In this document: piece by piece, positions 27,299-36,778 of the stretch | How the letters are laid out: the number at the start of each line of letters is the position of its first letter | Numbering within the stretch: position 1 is the stretch's first letter | Source: Bacteroidales bacterium | GTDB taxonomy: Bacteria; Bacteroidota; Bacteroidia; Bacteroidales; UBA10428 | DNA: 59,852 nt | Direction: 5' to 3' | NCBI GenBank assembly: GCA_016928305.1 | Contig: JAFGKY010000039.1 | Coordinates: forward strand, 1-59,852 | Notes under the pieces: generated by a model | What the model saw: the letters and a program-made list of their open reading frames with translations, nothing else | Databases searched by the model: none | Told to the model about the DNA's origin: nothing | Program-made: the position numbers and the translations under genes

Positions 27299-27923
27299 AT
27301 ATGATTTCTTAGGCTTTGGTTTTTATTTTTTAAGAAATAAACGGCTTCAACTGAAGAAACTAATCTGTACCCTTGTTGTAAGAATCCAGGCAAAATTGAT
27401 AGGGATACATCTCGGTTCAAAAGTTATATTTATGGGAATTCCTTATTTGAGGCGATATCCTCTTTCAGAGATTACCATTGGCAGCAGATGTTTTATCCGG
27501 TCAGATATGGCTTCGAGCCTTATCGGTGTGAATCATAGAAGTATTTTAGCAACCTTGAGAAAGGGAGCTGTTTTAAAAATAGGAAACAATGTCGGAGTAA
27601 GTGGGACAAGTATAGGAGCGGCAGTTTTAATCGAGATCGGGAATGATGTAATATGTGGTGCAAATACCATTATTACAGACTGTGACTGGCATCCTGTTGA
27701 TCCGCTAAGAAGAAGAGAAAGTGGAGATATTGCAAAACAAGTAATCATAGAAGATAATGTATGGATCGGCGTTAATTCCATTGTACTTAAAGGAGTCAGA
27801 ATAGGGAAGAATTCCGTTATCGGGGCAGCCAGCGTGGTGACCAGAGACATCCCGCCAGATACAATTGCGGCTGGCAATCCCTGTAAAATAATCAAAAGAA
27901 TAAATTCTAATGAAATCCGGTAA
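27279..27923 (+). CDS. Hexapeptide-repeat (left-handed beta-helix) acyltransferase
   Basis: A 214-residue member of the maltose-acetyltransferase/WbbJ type. Hexapeptide repeats run from about residue 75 (IGNNVGVSGTSIGAAVLIEIGNDVICGANT, in part) to VWIGVNSIVLKGVRIGKNSVIG. The catalytic His is in TDCDWHPVDP. The usual end, AAGNPCKIIKRI, is present. It probably O-acetylates or otherwise acylates a sugar of the polymer using acetyl-CoA. It overlaps both neighbours by 14-20 bases. Confidence 0.92.
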   Translation: MSKLRSKYDFLGFGFYFLRNKRLQLKKLICTLVVRIQAKLIGIHLGSKVIFMGIPYLRRYPLSEITIGSRCFIRSDMASSLIGVNHRSILATLRKGAVLKIGNNVGVSGTSIGAAVLIEIGNDVICGANTIITDCDWHPVDPLRRRESGDIAKQVIIEDNVWIGVNSIVLKGVRIGKNSVIGAASVVTRDIPPDTIAAGNPCKIIKRINSNEIR

Positions 27924-29109
27924 GCTTCATATTATCTTTTTGGGTATTTCCGGTTTCCCATACAGAAAACTTGCGGCAGCACAACATAGCAAAATGATTT
28001 GCAAAGCTCTTGCCAATTGCGGAAACGATGTTATTGTACTGAATAAAAAAGGAGTTTTCAGTAAAGAAATGAAAATCGACCCAGAAGGTTATTATGAAAA
28101 TATACGGTACGTTTATGCAACAGGAAGTGCACTAAGGCAGGATAATTTTGTATTTAGGAATCTTGAAAAAATGACAATTGTTTTCAGAGAATTATCCAAG
28201 ATTGTGAGCATTCACAGAAAAAAAAGCATTAACATCGGCATCGTATATAACCGATTCATACTAAACATTTTGATTTATAGAATCATAGCCCGTATATTAA
28301 ATTTTCCTCTTGTCCTTGTTTACGTGGAAAACCGATCAGGAATATCAGACCTCTCAGTTAAGAGGGAAAGGTTAAATCATATTATTTACGATCGTTTTGT
28401 TTTTAACTTTGTTGACGGAGCCCTGCCCATCAGTACCCACCTGACAGGATTCATTAGTATATTGAAACCCACCCTGCCCCTATTACACTTACCAGGATCT
28501 TCTGATTTTGATAAAATAAATGCTGTTACTTTTTCCAGAAATTCTGAAATCCCGTATTTTCTCTATTGCGGTCATTTGGGTTATCTTCCGGTTATTAAGT
28601 TCATTATCCATTCCTTTCAGATGGTTAATCATGAGAAAGCTGAACTGGTGCTGGTAGTGAACGGCGGGGCGTCAGACAAGAATGAATTATTGAATTTCAT
28701 TAGTCATATACAAAAGAAAAGCAAAATCATTATTCTCTCAGATCTACCTGAAGAAGAACTCTATTATCGATATAAAAATGCTACTGCCTTATTGATTCCC
28801 ATTAGAGACAATTATCAGGATATTTCAAGGTTTCCATACAAAGTCAGTGAGTATGTTGCATCAGGAAGACCAATAATTACTACAAACTATGGGATTATAA
28901 GAGAATATTTCAGGGATAATGAAACTGCATTTATTGCTGATGACTATACAACAAGTGCATTTTCGGAAAAGATGAACATGACCATTGAGAATCCGAAATT
29001 AGCCAACAAAGTTGGAACTGCTGCTCGAGAAAAACTTCAAAAGTATTTCAATTACAGGAGTCATGAAGACAGGTTGAACAATTTCCTCAAGAGCCTTGTC
29101 AAGCAATAA
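27910..29109 (+). CDS. Glycosyltransferase, GT4-like
   Basis: A 399-residue GT-B fold protein. The N-terminal GISGFPYRKLAAAQHSKMICKAL fits the glycine-rich acceptor-side loop. The C-terminal half has EELYYRYKNATALLIPIRDN, then RFPYKVSEYVASGRPIITTNYGIIREYF, the donor-binding segment with Lys and Glu. Specificity unknown. Overlaps the acyltransferase gene by 14 bases. Confidence 0.85.
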   Translation: MKSGKLHIIFLGISGFPYRKLAAAQHSKMICKALANCGNDVIVLNKKGVFSKEMKIDPEGYYENIRYVYATGSALRQDNFVFRNLEKMTIVFRELSKIVSIHRKKSINIGIVYNRFILNILIYRIIARILNFPLVLVYVENRSGISDLSVKRERLNHIIYDRFVFNFVDGALPISTHLTGFISILKPTLPLLHLPGSSDFDKINAVTFSRNSEIPYFLYCGHLGYLPVIKFIIHSFQMVNHEKAELVLVVNGGASDKNELLNFISHIQKKSKIIILSDLPEEELYYRYKNATALLIPIRDNYQDISRFPYKVSEYVASGRPIITTNYGIIREYFRDNETAFIADDYTTSAFSEKMNMTIENPKLANKVGTAAREKLQKYFNYRSHEDRLNNFLKSLVKQ

Positions 29110-29136
29110 TTCAACGTAAAACACAATAAAACTCCG

Positions 29137-30057
29137 ATGCATATCATCGTTTTCTCATATAACAGGCCTATGCAGCTAACTTTGCTATTAGAAAGCATAA
29201 AAAAGAACCTTATCCTGAATTCCTATGAAGTTACCATAATCTATCGGACCGATGATGCATATTTTGAAAGTTATAAAATAGTAGAAAGTGAACATACTGA
29301 ATTTTTGTTCCTTCAGGAAAAAAAGCGATTCTCAGACTGTTTCTATTACATACCCTATCTGATATTCCCTGAAAACATATATACGTTTCTGAGGCACAAA
29401 AGACTTCGATCCTTGAGAACAAACTTCAAGAAATTGCTGGTATCTGTGCTTAAAAATTCTATCAGAAAACATTTGATGTTTTGTACTGACGATGGCTTTT
29501 TTTATAAAGAAATACATATTGCAGAAGAACTCTTGGCGTCTATTAATGATACTGCTGCGAACACAAGTTTCAGAATGTATGTTGGACAAAATGTTATTGA
29601 CTACCCAAACAAATGCACACCAATTTCTGATGATTTATTGAAATGGGACTATTATGATACTGATAATAAAGGACATTGGGCTCATACATTTTCTGTTGAC
29701 AGTACAATTTATCCGCTGCAAACCATTTTGAAGATTTCTCAGAAAGTCCACTATGTTAACCCCAATACCTATGAGGGAGCTGTTAACAGTTATTGCCTGA
29801 GAAGAAGACTATTCTCTATGGGTTTAAGTCCAAAAACATCTGCCTATTTCTGTCTACCCATCAATATGGTGCAAAATGTATCTCCTAATTATGCCGGTAA
29901 AATTGATCCTATGTTTCTGAATGAAAAATTTTTATCAGGATATCGGATAACTATTCCTGAAAATTTAACCATTAACAGCAAATACTACCTCCCGCAAAAA
30001 ATTACACTTATCAAAAATAAGAAAGAGTTAGAGGTTGAAACACATTTTAAGTCATGA
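29137..30057 (+). CDS. Divergent GT-A-like glycosyltransferase or related protein
   Basis: A 306-residue soluble protein starting MHIIVFSYNRPMQLTLLLES, the beta1-alpha1 start of a GT2-type nucleotide-binding fold. A metal-site-like CTDDGFFY occurs near residue 115. The classic ED and QXXRW motifs of processive GT2 enzymes are absent. The C-terminal half has HWAHTFSVDSTIYPL and NTYEGAVNSYCLRRRL. The operon position supports sugar transfer, but the chemistry is not proven. Confidence 0.7.
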   Translation: MHIIVFSYNRPMQLTLLLESIKKNLILNSYEVTIIYRTDDAYFESYKIVESEHTEFLFLQEKKRFSDCFYYIPYLIFPENIYTFLRHKRLRSLRTNFKKLLVSVLKNSIRKHLMFCTDDGFFYKEIHIAEELLASINDTAANTSFRMYVGQNVIDYPNKCTPISDDLLKWDYYDTDNKGHWAHTFSVDSTIYPLQTILKISQKVHYVNPNTYEGAVNSYCLRRRLFSMGLSPKTSAYFCLPINMVQNVSPNYAGKIDPMFLNEKFLSGYRITIPENLTINSKYYLPQKITLIKNKKELEVETHFKS

Positions 30058-30072
30058 ATACAATAGTACAAA

Positions 30073-30990
30073 ATGCAAAGGAATCCCAAAATCAGTGTGA
30101 TAATTACTGCTTATAATCGGGCTCATGTATTAAAAAGGGCTATTGACAGTGTTTTGAACCAATCATTCAAGGACTTTGAAATAATTATTGTTGACGATGG
30201 TTCATCAGATAACACCCCTGTATTGATCCAGGAATATACCGATACCAGAATCCGATATTGTAAGCATGAAATCAATAAAGGGGTTTGTGCAGCCAAAAAT
30301 ACGGGTCTTAACTATATCAATGGTGAGTGGTTCACCTTTCTTGACAGTGATGATGAAATGTTACCTAACGCTATTAAAACCATGTTAGCCGTTCCCGAAA
30401 GAATTGATAACGAAATCACAGCTGTTACCTGCAATTGCATCGATTCATCAAACAATCAATTCTCAGGAAAAGGCTTGGATAGGGATTGTTACCTAGACAA
30501 CTCAATAATACTTTCGCGTTGTTCCGGTGAATTCTGGGGGATTACCAAGACCTTCCTGATCCAGCAAGACAGGTTCAATGAACATATTCCAGGCCTTGAA
30601 GTACTTCTCTGGTATAAAGTCAATAACCGTGCAAAAAGGTATTACATTCATCAAGGATTGAGAATTTATCACACAGAAGATTCGGATAGTATTTCGAAGG
30701 CAAAATTAACCAGGTTTGATTGGCAGTATAAAATATTCTTGGTATTAATCCATGAAGAATCTTATCTGAATGCCCTGAAAATATATGCGTTAAAAAAATT
30801 CCAATTCCAGTGTTTTAAAGGTTTCATTATTATGTTTATTATGAGAGATCTTGTCAACAAAAAATATAAAAGGTATTTACTGGATTCTCAACCCGGCATT
30901 AAATATCGAATTGCCGTGTATGCCACAGAACTCATGGGCCCTTGCGTTTTACGGTTTATTGTCGGGAAATATTATCGGAAGAAATCCTAA
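30073..30990 (+). CDS. Family 2 glycosyltransferase
   Basis: A 305-residue GT-A enzyme. PKISVIITAYNRAHVLKRAI, then FEIIIVDDGSSDNTP, and the DXD-type site TFLDSDDEMLPN. The C-terminal part carries basic and hydrophobic segments (FKGFIIMFIMRDLVNKKYK) that may dock on the membrane. It lies 15 bases after the divergent GT-like gene. Donor sugar unknown. Confidence 0.93.
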   Translation: MQRNPKISVIITAYNRAHVLKRAIDSVLNQSFKDFEIIIVDDGSSDNTPVLIQEYTDTRIRYCKHEINKGVCAAKNTGLNYINGEWFTFLDSDDEMLPNAIKTMLAVPERIDNEITAVTCNCIDSSNNQFSGKGLDRDCYLDNSIILSRCSGEFWGITKTFLIQQDRFNEHIPGLEVLLWYKVNNRAKRYYIHQGLRIYHTEDSDSISKAKLTRFDWQYKIFLVLIHEESYLNALKIYALKKFQFQCFKGFIIMFIMRDLVNKKYKRYLLDSQPGIKYRIAVYATELMGPCVLRFIVGKYYRKKS

Positions 30991-31060
30991 TCAGATGCCG
31001 GGATGATGTTTCACGGATAATTTGGAATTACGGGTATAAAAAGATTAGAAATTATTTACG

Positions 31061-32143
31061 ATGAGAGTATTGCATGTAATTGAAAACTTAAAAGCAGGAG
31101 GAAAACAACGCAGATGCGTAGAATTGTTAACCGGTCTTGTGAAATCAAACTCGATGGATTTAAAAATCATTGTTTTATCCGATGAAATTTTCTATCAGGA
31201 AATATTTCAGATGGACTTGTCAGTTGAAATATTGTCAAGAAAAAAGAAAAAGGATTGGTGGCTGATGCTGACACTCTATAAAACAATCAGGGAATTCAGG
31301 CCCGAAATAATTCATTCATGGGGATCCATGTCTTCAGTTTATTTATTACCATATGTATTATTGAATAAGGTAAAATTTATCAATGGTATGATAACGCATT
31401 CATTTTCTCCAAGTTTCATGGAAGAAGATTGGATAAGATCACGGCTTACTTTTCCTTTTTCAGATATAGTCCTGGCAAATTCGCACGCTGGATTAAATGC
31501 ATTCCGGTTAAAATCAAGAAAGACCAGAGTAATTCATAATGGATTTAATTTTGAGCGATTAACAAACCTCTGTACCAAAGATGTAATTCGTAGGAAATAT
31601 GGCATCAGTAACCTGAAAATTGTCGGAATGGTTGGGGCCTTTGAAGATAGAAAGGACTATGATGTATTTATTAATACAGCCCTGGAAATATTGCATGAGA
31701 GAAATGATGTATGTTTCATTGCTGTGGGAGGAGGAAGGAACCTGGAAAAATACAAAACGATTATCGAGTATTCGAAAACAGATAAATTTATATTTACGGG
31801 GCAAACAAACCATGTTGAATCGCTCGTAAATATCTTTGATATAGGGGTGCTGTCAACTCCCGGTGAAGGAATTTCAAATGCGTTAATGGAGTACATGGCA
31901 TTGGAGAAACCGGTTGTAGCAACCAACTCAGGAGGAACAATTGAACTGGTCAGGAACAATCAGGATGGTTTTCTTATTCAGGGAAGAAATGTTGCAGAAT
32001 TAAAGGATAAAATATGTTTTTTACTTGACAATCCCGATATTGCTGTCTCAATGGGTAAATCAGGTAACATGAGGATCCGTTCTGATTTTAGCCTGGATAA
32101 AATGGTTGAGAACTTTGCCAAATTATATGAAGAGATGATTTAA
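31061..32143 (+). CDS. Family 4 glycosyltransferase
   Basis: A 360-residue GT-B fold enzyme. MRVLHVIENLKAGGKQRRCV is the acceptor-side start. The donor site is STPGEGISNALMEYMALEKPVVATNSGGTIELV with the E-x7-E motif. NGFNFERL and GMVGAFEDRKDYDVFI are typical of GT4. Seventy bases separate it from the GT2 gene. Specificity unknown. Confidence 0.93.
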   Translation: MRVLHVIENLKAGGKQRRCVELLTGLVKSNSMDLKIIVLSDEIFYQEIFQMDLSVEILSRKKKKDWWLMLTLYKTIREFRPEIIHSWGSMSSVYLLPYVLLNKVKFINGMITHSFSPSFMEEDWIRSRLTFPFSDIVLANSHAGLNAFRLKSRKTRVIHNGFNFERLTNLCTKDVIRRKYGISNLKIVGMVGAFEDRKDYDVFINTALEILHERNDVCFIAVGGGRNLEKYKTIIEYSKTDKFIFTGQTNHVESLVNIFDIGVLSTPGEGISNALMEYMALEKPVVATNSGGTIELVRNNQDGFLIQGRNVAELKDKICFLLDNPDIAVSMGKSGNMRIRSDFSLDKMVENFAKLYEEMI

Positions 32144-32162
32144 GAATTCAACATTATAAAAA

Positions 32163-34034
32163 ATGTGTGGTATAGCGGGTATTTATAATTTTAATGCAGA
32201 GAACCGGGTTAGAGAGGATCTGCTGTTCAAAATGACAGAAATCCTGAAACATCGCGGTCCGGATGATCAGGGTTTATATATTGACGGGAATATAGGATTG
32301 GGTCACAGGCGCCTGGCAATTATTGATCTGAATACCGGTAATCAGCCCATGATTGATGAAATAAATAAAATTGCTATTGTTTTCAATGGTGAAATATACA
32401 ATTACATTGAAATAAAGCAAATCCTTATATCGAAAGGACATCGGTTTAAAACCAGTTCAGACACTGAGGTCATAATGAAAGCTTATGCTGAATGGGGAAT
32501 AGACTGCCTTAGCAGGTTCAACGGGATGTGGGCCTTTGCCCTTTATGATATCGGTTCAGGAGAATTATTCATTACCAGAGACCGTATTGGTGAAAAGCCG
32601 TTATATTACTTTATGAATCAGGATGTTTTTTTATTTGCATCTGAGATTAAAAGTCTTTTTCAATACGGAGTTGAAAAAGCATTCAACACGAAAATACTTC
32701 AATTATATTTATTCCTTGGTTATACGCCATCACCCTATACTTTCTATACCGGTATCTATAAGTTGAAGCCGGCACACTATATCCGGATTCAAGGCCGGGA
32801 TGTTCAGATTCATCAATACTGGCATTTGCCCCATATTAAAGATCATGAAGTGATAACAGACAGGGAGTATGTCTTACGGACTTTTGAAGAATTATTTCAT
32901 GATTCGATTCGATTAAGAATGAGAAGCGATGTCAGTTTTGGGGCCTTTCTGAGTGGAGGTCTTGATTCTTCAAGCATCGTGAGTTTAATGAGCGAACAAT
33001 CCAATGATCCCGTTGAAACCTTTACAATGGGTTTCAAAGAAAAGTACTTTGATGAGCGCAAACTTGCCAGGATAGTTGCTGGAAGATTTAATACCCACCA
33101 TCATGAATTCCAAATTGAGCCTGACACCATCAATGATACTATTGATCGCATATTATTTCATTATGATGAGCCTTTTGCAGATCCTGCAGCCATTCCTACT
33201 GGTTATTTATCACGTTCAGCAAGGAAAAAGGTAACCATGGTTTTGACAGGAGATGGCGGAGATGAAGTTCTATCCGGTTACAACAATTACAAGGCTGAAT
33301 TAGTTTCAAAAAAAATTGCACATATGCCCCATTTCATAAGAAAGGGACTTCCCTCCGCATTGAAGTTGATCAAATCACTTCCTTATGAAAGTCATCGATT
33401 CGTTATAGACAGGTACATCAATCTCATGAATATGGCTAATATTCCCTTTGAAGACAGGTTAATATCAAAATTCACCAAGACTGATTCTCAAGTCCTTAAA
33501 GACCTGATCAATATTGATTCAATATCAATTGAGGAATATGTAAGAAATGCATTGGCATCTTGTCTTTTTACCGATCCATTTTACAAATTAATGTTTTTTC
33601 ACTTTCATACTTCCTTACCCGACCAGATGCTTGTTAAGGTCGACAGAATGACTATGGCTTATTCGCTCGAAGCCAGGGTACCTTTTCTCGATCATAGAAT
33701 AGTTGAATTATTATACACCACAGATAAAAAAATAAAGTTCTTGGGATTGAAGAGGAAGGACATTCTTCTTCAGATTATGAAAAACAAGCTGCCAAAAGAA
33801 TTGCTCAATAAGCCAAAGAAAGGTTTCAGTGTTCCATTAACAAAGTGGTTCAAAGATAATCCTGAATTGTTTACACCGGCTAATATGTTGAGAAGTTCTG
33901 CATACCTGGATATGGAAATTGCCAAAAACATACTGAAAGAGAACCAGGAAGGGACCGGCAATTTTGGAAAAGTTCTATGGAGATTGTTGCTATTATCAAA
34001 ATGGGAAGATAGTTTGAATAGCGGAAAGGAATAA
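32163..34034 (+). CDS. asnB: AsnB-type glutamine-hydrolysing amidotransferase (first copy)
   Basis: 623 residues. The N-terminal glutamine amidotransferase domain has catalytic Cys2 (MCGIAGIYNF), HRGPDDQG, GHRRLAIID, FNGEIYNY and TSSDTEVI. The synthetase half has the PPi loop FLSGGLDSSSIVSLM near residue 265 and VLTGDGGDEVLSGYNNY. It could make asparagine, but in a polysaccharide operon such proteins usually amidate a sugar acid or acyl group. With a sugar-acid epimerase at the head of this operon, uronamide formation is a reasonable idea. Only twenty bases separate it from the GT upstream. Confidence 0.92.
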   Translation: MCGIAGIYNFNAENRVREDLLFKMTEILKHRGPDDQGLYIDGNIGLGHRRLAIIDLNTGNQPMIDEINKIAIVFNGEIYNYIEIKQILISKGHRFKTSSDTEVIMKAYAEWGIDCLSRFNGMWAFALYDIGSGELFITRDRIGEKPLYYFMNQDVFLFASEIKSLFQYGVEKAFNTKILQLYLFLGYTPSPYTFYTGIYKLKPAHYIRIQGRDVQIHQYWHLPHIKDHEVITDREYVLRTFEELFHDSIRLRMRSDVSFGAFLSGGLDSSSIVSLMSEQSNDPVETFTMGFKEKYFDERKLARIVAGRFNTHHHEFQIEPDTINDTIDRILFHYDEPFADPAAIPTGYLSRSARKKVTMVLTGDGGDEVLSGYNNYKAELVSKKIAHMPHFIRKGLPSALKLIKSLPYESHRFVIDRYINLMNMANIPFEDRLISKFTKTDSQVLKDLINIDSISIEEYVRNALASCLFTDPFYKLMFFHFHTSLPDQMLVKVDRMTMAYSLEARVPFLDHRIVELLYTTDKKIKFLGLKRKDILLQIMKNKLPKELLNKPKKGFSVPLTKWFKDNPELFTPANMLRSSAYLDMEIAKNILKENQEGTGNFGKVLWRLLLLSKWEDSLNSGKE

Positions 34035-34066
34035 TATACCGTGTAGCAGTTTAATTCCAAAAAACT

Positions 34067-35188
34067 ATGCTGGCCAAATCATATAATATAGTGATTTTTC
34101 TAAGGGAACTAAATACCGGAGGGGCCGAGAAACAATCATTGTATATAGCTAAAGCCCTTTCGGAAATACACAATGTTGTTATGGTCATTCTCCATGACAA
34201 AAGAATTGAGGAAAAATATCTGCGCATTATACAGGATCAAAAAATTTCATATGTATTCCTGAAAGGAAGTCTTCTAAAAAAACTCATTCATACCTATCAG
34301 ATTATAAAAAAATTAAAGATCAACATTATCATTTCGCTTTTGTTTGTGAACAATTTTCTAGGATCTTTCCTTCATTTGCTGTATCCACAGATATACCACG
34401 TGATGGGTATTAGAAATTCTGTTATCCCTTTACGAAAGCAAATTATCCTGAGATTCTTGCACAATCACATCTGCAATTACACGATTTTTAATAGTTATGC
34501 TGGAAAAGATGCCATGATAAAAAAAGGCTTTAAATCCTCAACATGCAGAGTAATAACAAATTGTATTGACCCAATCCCTTCATTTACACTCAGAAAGGAA
34601 TCAAAGCAAATAAAAATCCTGACCGTAGCCCGATTCAAGCCTCAAAAGGATTATATTACTGCACTCAAGGCGATTGATCATCTCAATCGTGAAATTTCAT
34701 CCAATGGTTCGCGTAAAATAAAATATTACCTGGTCGGATATGGAATGCAAGAAACCTATTTACGCCGTTTAATACACAAAATGCACCTAGATGATTATTG
34801 CGAAGTATCAGTGAATCCAAGGAATTTATCAGAATATTATTTAAAATCAGATATCTATCTTTCCACCTCGTTGTATGAGGGATTCTCCAATTCGATTATG
34901 GAAGCCGTAAGCTATTCATTGCCCGTAGTAGCAACCGATGTAGGTGATAACAATAAAATAGTAACAGAGAATGAAAGTGGGTTTCTGATCCCTTTACGCG
35001 ACTATGAATTGGCTGCCAAAAGATTAAAGTTTCTGGCCGAATCCCACGATGCCCGAATTCAATTCGGGGCATTCGGATATAAAAACCTATGCCAAAGATT
35101 TACCTTCATTAATTTTAAAAATGAGTATCTGGAATTTATAGAAAGTATGATCCATGGGAAAACCAACGATAGCCATAATCGGGCTTAA
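34067..35188 (+). CDS. Family 4 glycosyltransferase
   Basis: A 373-residue GT-B fold enzyme. LRELNTGGAEKQSLYIAKAL is the GGAE acceptor loop. TVARFKPQKDYITALKAI and LYEGFSNSIMEAVSYSLPVVATDVG form the donor site. Its last 35 bases overlap the next GT gene in another frame, so the two are translationally coupled. Confidence 0.93.
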   Translation: MLAKSYNIVIFLRELNTGGAEKQSLYIAKALSEIHNVVMVILHDKRIEEKYLRIIQDQKISYVFLKGSLLKKLIHTYQIIKKLKINIIISLLFVNNFLGSFLHLLYPQIYHVMGIRNSVIPLRKQIILRFLHNHICNYTIFNSYAGKDAMIKKGFKSSTCRVITNCIDPIPSFTLRKESKQIKILTVARFKPQKDYITALKAIDHLNREISSNGSRKIKYYLVGYGMQETYLRRLIHKMHLDDYCEVSVNPRNLSEYYLKSDIYLSTSLYEGFSNSIMEAVSYSLPVVATDVGDNNKIVTENESGFLIPLRDYELAAKRLKFLAESHDARIQFGAFGYKNLCQRFTFINFKNEYLEFIESMIHGKTNDSHNRA

Positions 35189-36272
35189 AGGAATCCCGGC
35201 TTTCGGTGGTTCTGCAAGGGCTGGCGAAAATATGCTGGAGTTTCTTAAAAATAAATTTGACTTTACCGTTTATAATATTTCCTCGCATACAGACCGAATC
35301 TCCGGTATATATGACGGATATGAACAAATTGTTTTTAAAAAATCTTTAATAGCCCGATTAAATACTTTCCTTTACTATATAAAGTCAACAATTCATTGCT
35401 TGTTTTTCAGAAAATATGATTTGATCCACGTCTTTCACCTTGATGCCGCTTTTATCATCCCGCTATTAAGAATTAAATACCGTGTAATTGCAGGCCATAG
35501 GGCAAGACCGCAAGATTCAAGCAAATGGAGCTGGATCGAAAAACAGTATTTCAATTTTATGGAATACATTTTCTATAAACTGCCTGCAGATATGATCGTT
35601 TCTAATTCTTTACCAATGATTCAAGAATATAAACATAAAACGAAAAAAACAATTCAATACATTCCAAATGGCGTGGTTTTTTCCCCCTGTTTGACAGACT
35701 TCCCGCCTATAGAATACGATAATTACATCGTATTTTCAGCTGCAAGGCTGATGGAAACAAAAGGTTGTCATTTACTCCTTGAAGCTCTTGAATTAATTCA
35801 CTACAAAGGACTTGCATTAGTCCTGGGAAGTTTTGAACATTCTCCCAGGTATATTGATTATTTGCGTCAATTATCGAAGAATTTAAATGTTAAGTACCTC
35901 GGATTAATCAGAGATAAGAAACTACTTTTTTCCTATATAACCCATGCTAAATTCGCGGTATTCCCCACATATCTGGAGGCCATGTCAAATACGCTCCTTG
36001 AATTTGCACTATTGAAAGTACCCGTCATCTGCAGCAATATTCCTGAAAATACCCTTGTCCTCAATGAAAATGAGTCAATTCATTTTGTATCCAGATCTGT
36101 ATCAAACTTGGCTGATAAAATAATCTGGGCCCTTGAGAATCCAGTGAAATTGGTTAATATAGCAGAAAATGCTTATCATAAAGTTTTTACCGAATATAAT
36201 TGGAAAAATCTGGCCCCGCAATACGAAAAACTGTATTTTAACCTTATTAAAAAAAAACCAACTGACACATAA
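35154..36272 (+). CDS. Glycosyltransferase of the GT4 GLKGIPA type
   Basis: A 372-residue GT-B enzyme. The start TIAIIGLKGIPAFGGSARAGENM resembles rhamnosyltransferase-type GT4 proteins (IIG.RGIPA.YGG). FSAARLMETKGCHLLLEALE and PTYLEAMSNTLLEFALLKVPV follow. The family N-terminus matches well, so the ATG at 35154 and the 35-base overlap with the upstream gene appear genuine. Probably the last GT of the operon. Confidence 0.9.
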   Translation: MGKPTIAIIGLKGIPAFGGSARAGENMLEFLKNKFDFTVYNISSHTDRISGIYDGYEQIVFKKSLIARLNTFLYYIKSTIHCLFFRKYDLIHVFHLDAAFIIPLLRIKYRVIAGHRARPQDSSKWSWIEKQYFNFMEYIFYKLPADMIVSNSLPMIQEYKHKTKKTIQYIPNGVVFSPCLTDFPPIEYDNYIVFSAARLMETKGCHLLLEALELIHYKGLALVLGSFEHSPRYIDYLRQLSKNLNVKYLGLIRDKKLLFSYITHAKFAVFPTYLEAMSNTLLEFALLKVPVICSNIPENTLVLNENESIHFVSRSVSNLADKIIWALENPVKLVNIAENAYHKVFTEYNWKNLAPQYEKLYFNLIKKKPTDT

Positions 36273-36347
36273 TAAATCACCGGAACTTATAATTTTAATA
36301 TTCGGTCTACTGATTAATATTCATTTTTTAACACTTAATGCATACCC

Positions 36348-36761
36348 ATGGTAATTGATCATATTTGCTTTGCTGTAAAAGACCTGACAGAAGGAATACA
36401 TTACTGGACAAGTATTTTTGGTTACAGACAAATGACGAACCTGATAGAGAATTCCCGGCAACAAGTGATTGTAGTTTTTTTAAAAAAAGACAACAGCCTG
36501 ACTATAAAATTAATACAACCAACAGGACAAAATTCCTCCCTGCAAAAATTCATCGAACAGGGAGGGGGCTTTCATCATATTTGTTTCAAATGCGATGATA
36601 TGACTCAAAAAATTGATGAACTTAAGCAAAAGGGAGTTAGATTACTGGTACCTCCTCAACCGGGAGAAGCCTTTGAAAACCACGATATAGCTTTCTTCTG
36701 GGGCAAAAACAAGATGAATTTTGAATTGATCGACACAGATATTAAAGCGCAACTAATATAA
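36348..36761 (+). CDS. VOC-superfamily (glyoxalase/methylmalonyl-CoA epimerase-like) protein
   Basis: A 137-residue protein of two beta-alpha-beta-beta-beta modules. The first starts VIDHICFAVKDLTEGIHYWT (metal His4), the second GGGFHHICFKCDDMTQKIDEL (metal His), ending FFWGKNKMNFELID (metal Glu). This matches the metal pattern of methylmalonyl-CoA epimerase. In this setting it may act on a sugar or acyl precursor. It converges with the unknown gene at 36779. Confidence 0.85.
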   Translation: MVIDHICFAVKDLTEGIHYWTSIFGYRQMTNLIENSRQQVIVVFLKKDNSLTIKLIQPTGQNSSLQKFIEQGGGFHHICFKCDDMTQKIDELKQKGVRLLVPPQPGEAFENHDIAFFWGKNKMNFELIDTDIKAQLI

Positions 36762-36778
36762 CTTATTTTGTAAACAGG

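Noticed and set aside
26015..36272. Possible invertible promoter or phase-variable island in the glycosyltransferase region
   Set aside because: No inverted repeats flanking a promoter and no invertase gene were seen; genes run continuously on one strand.
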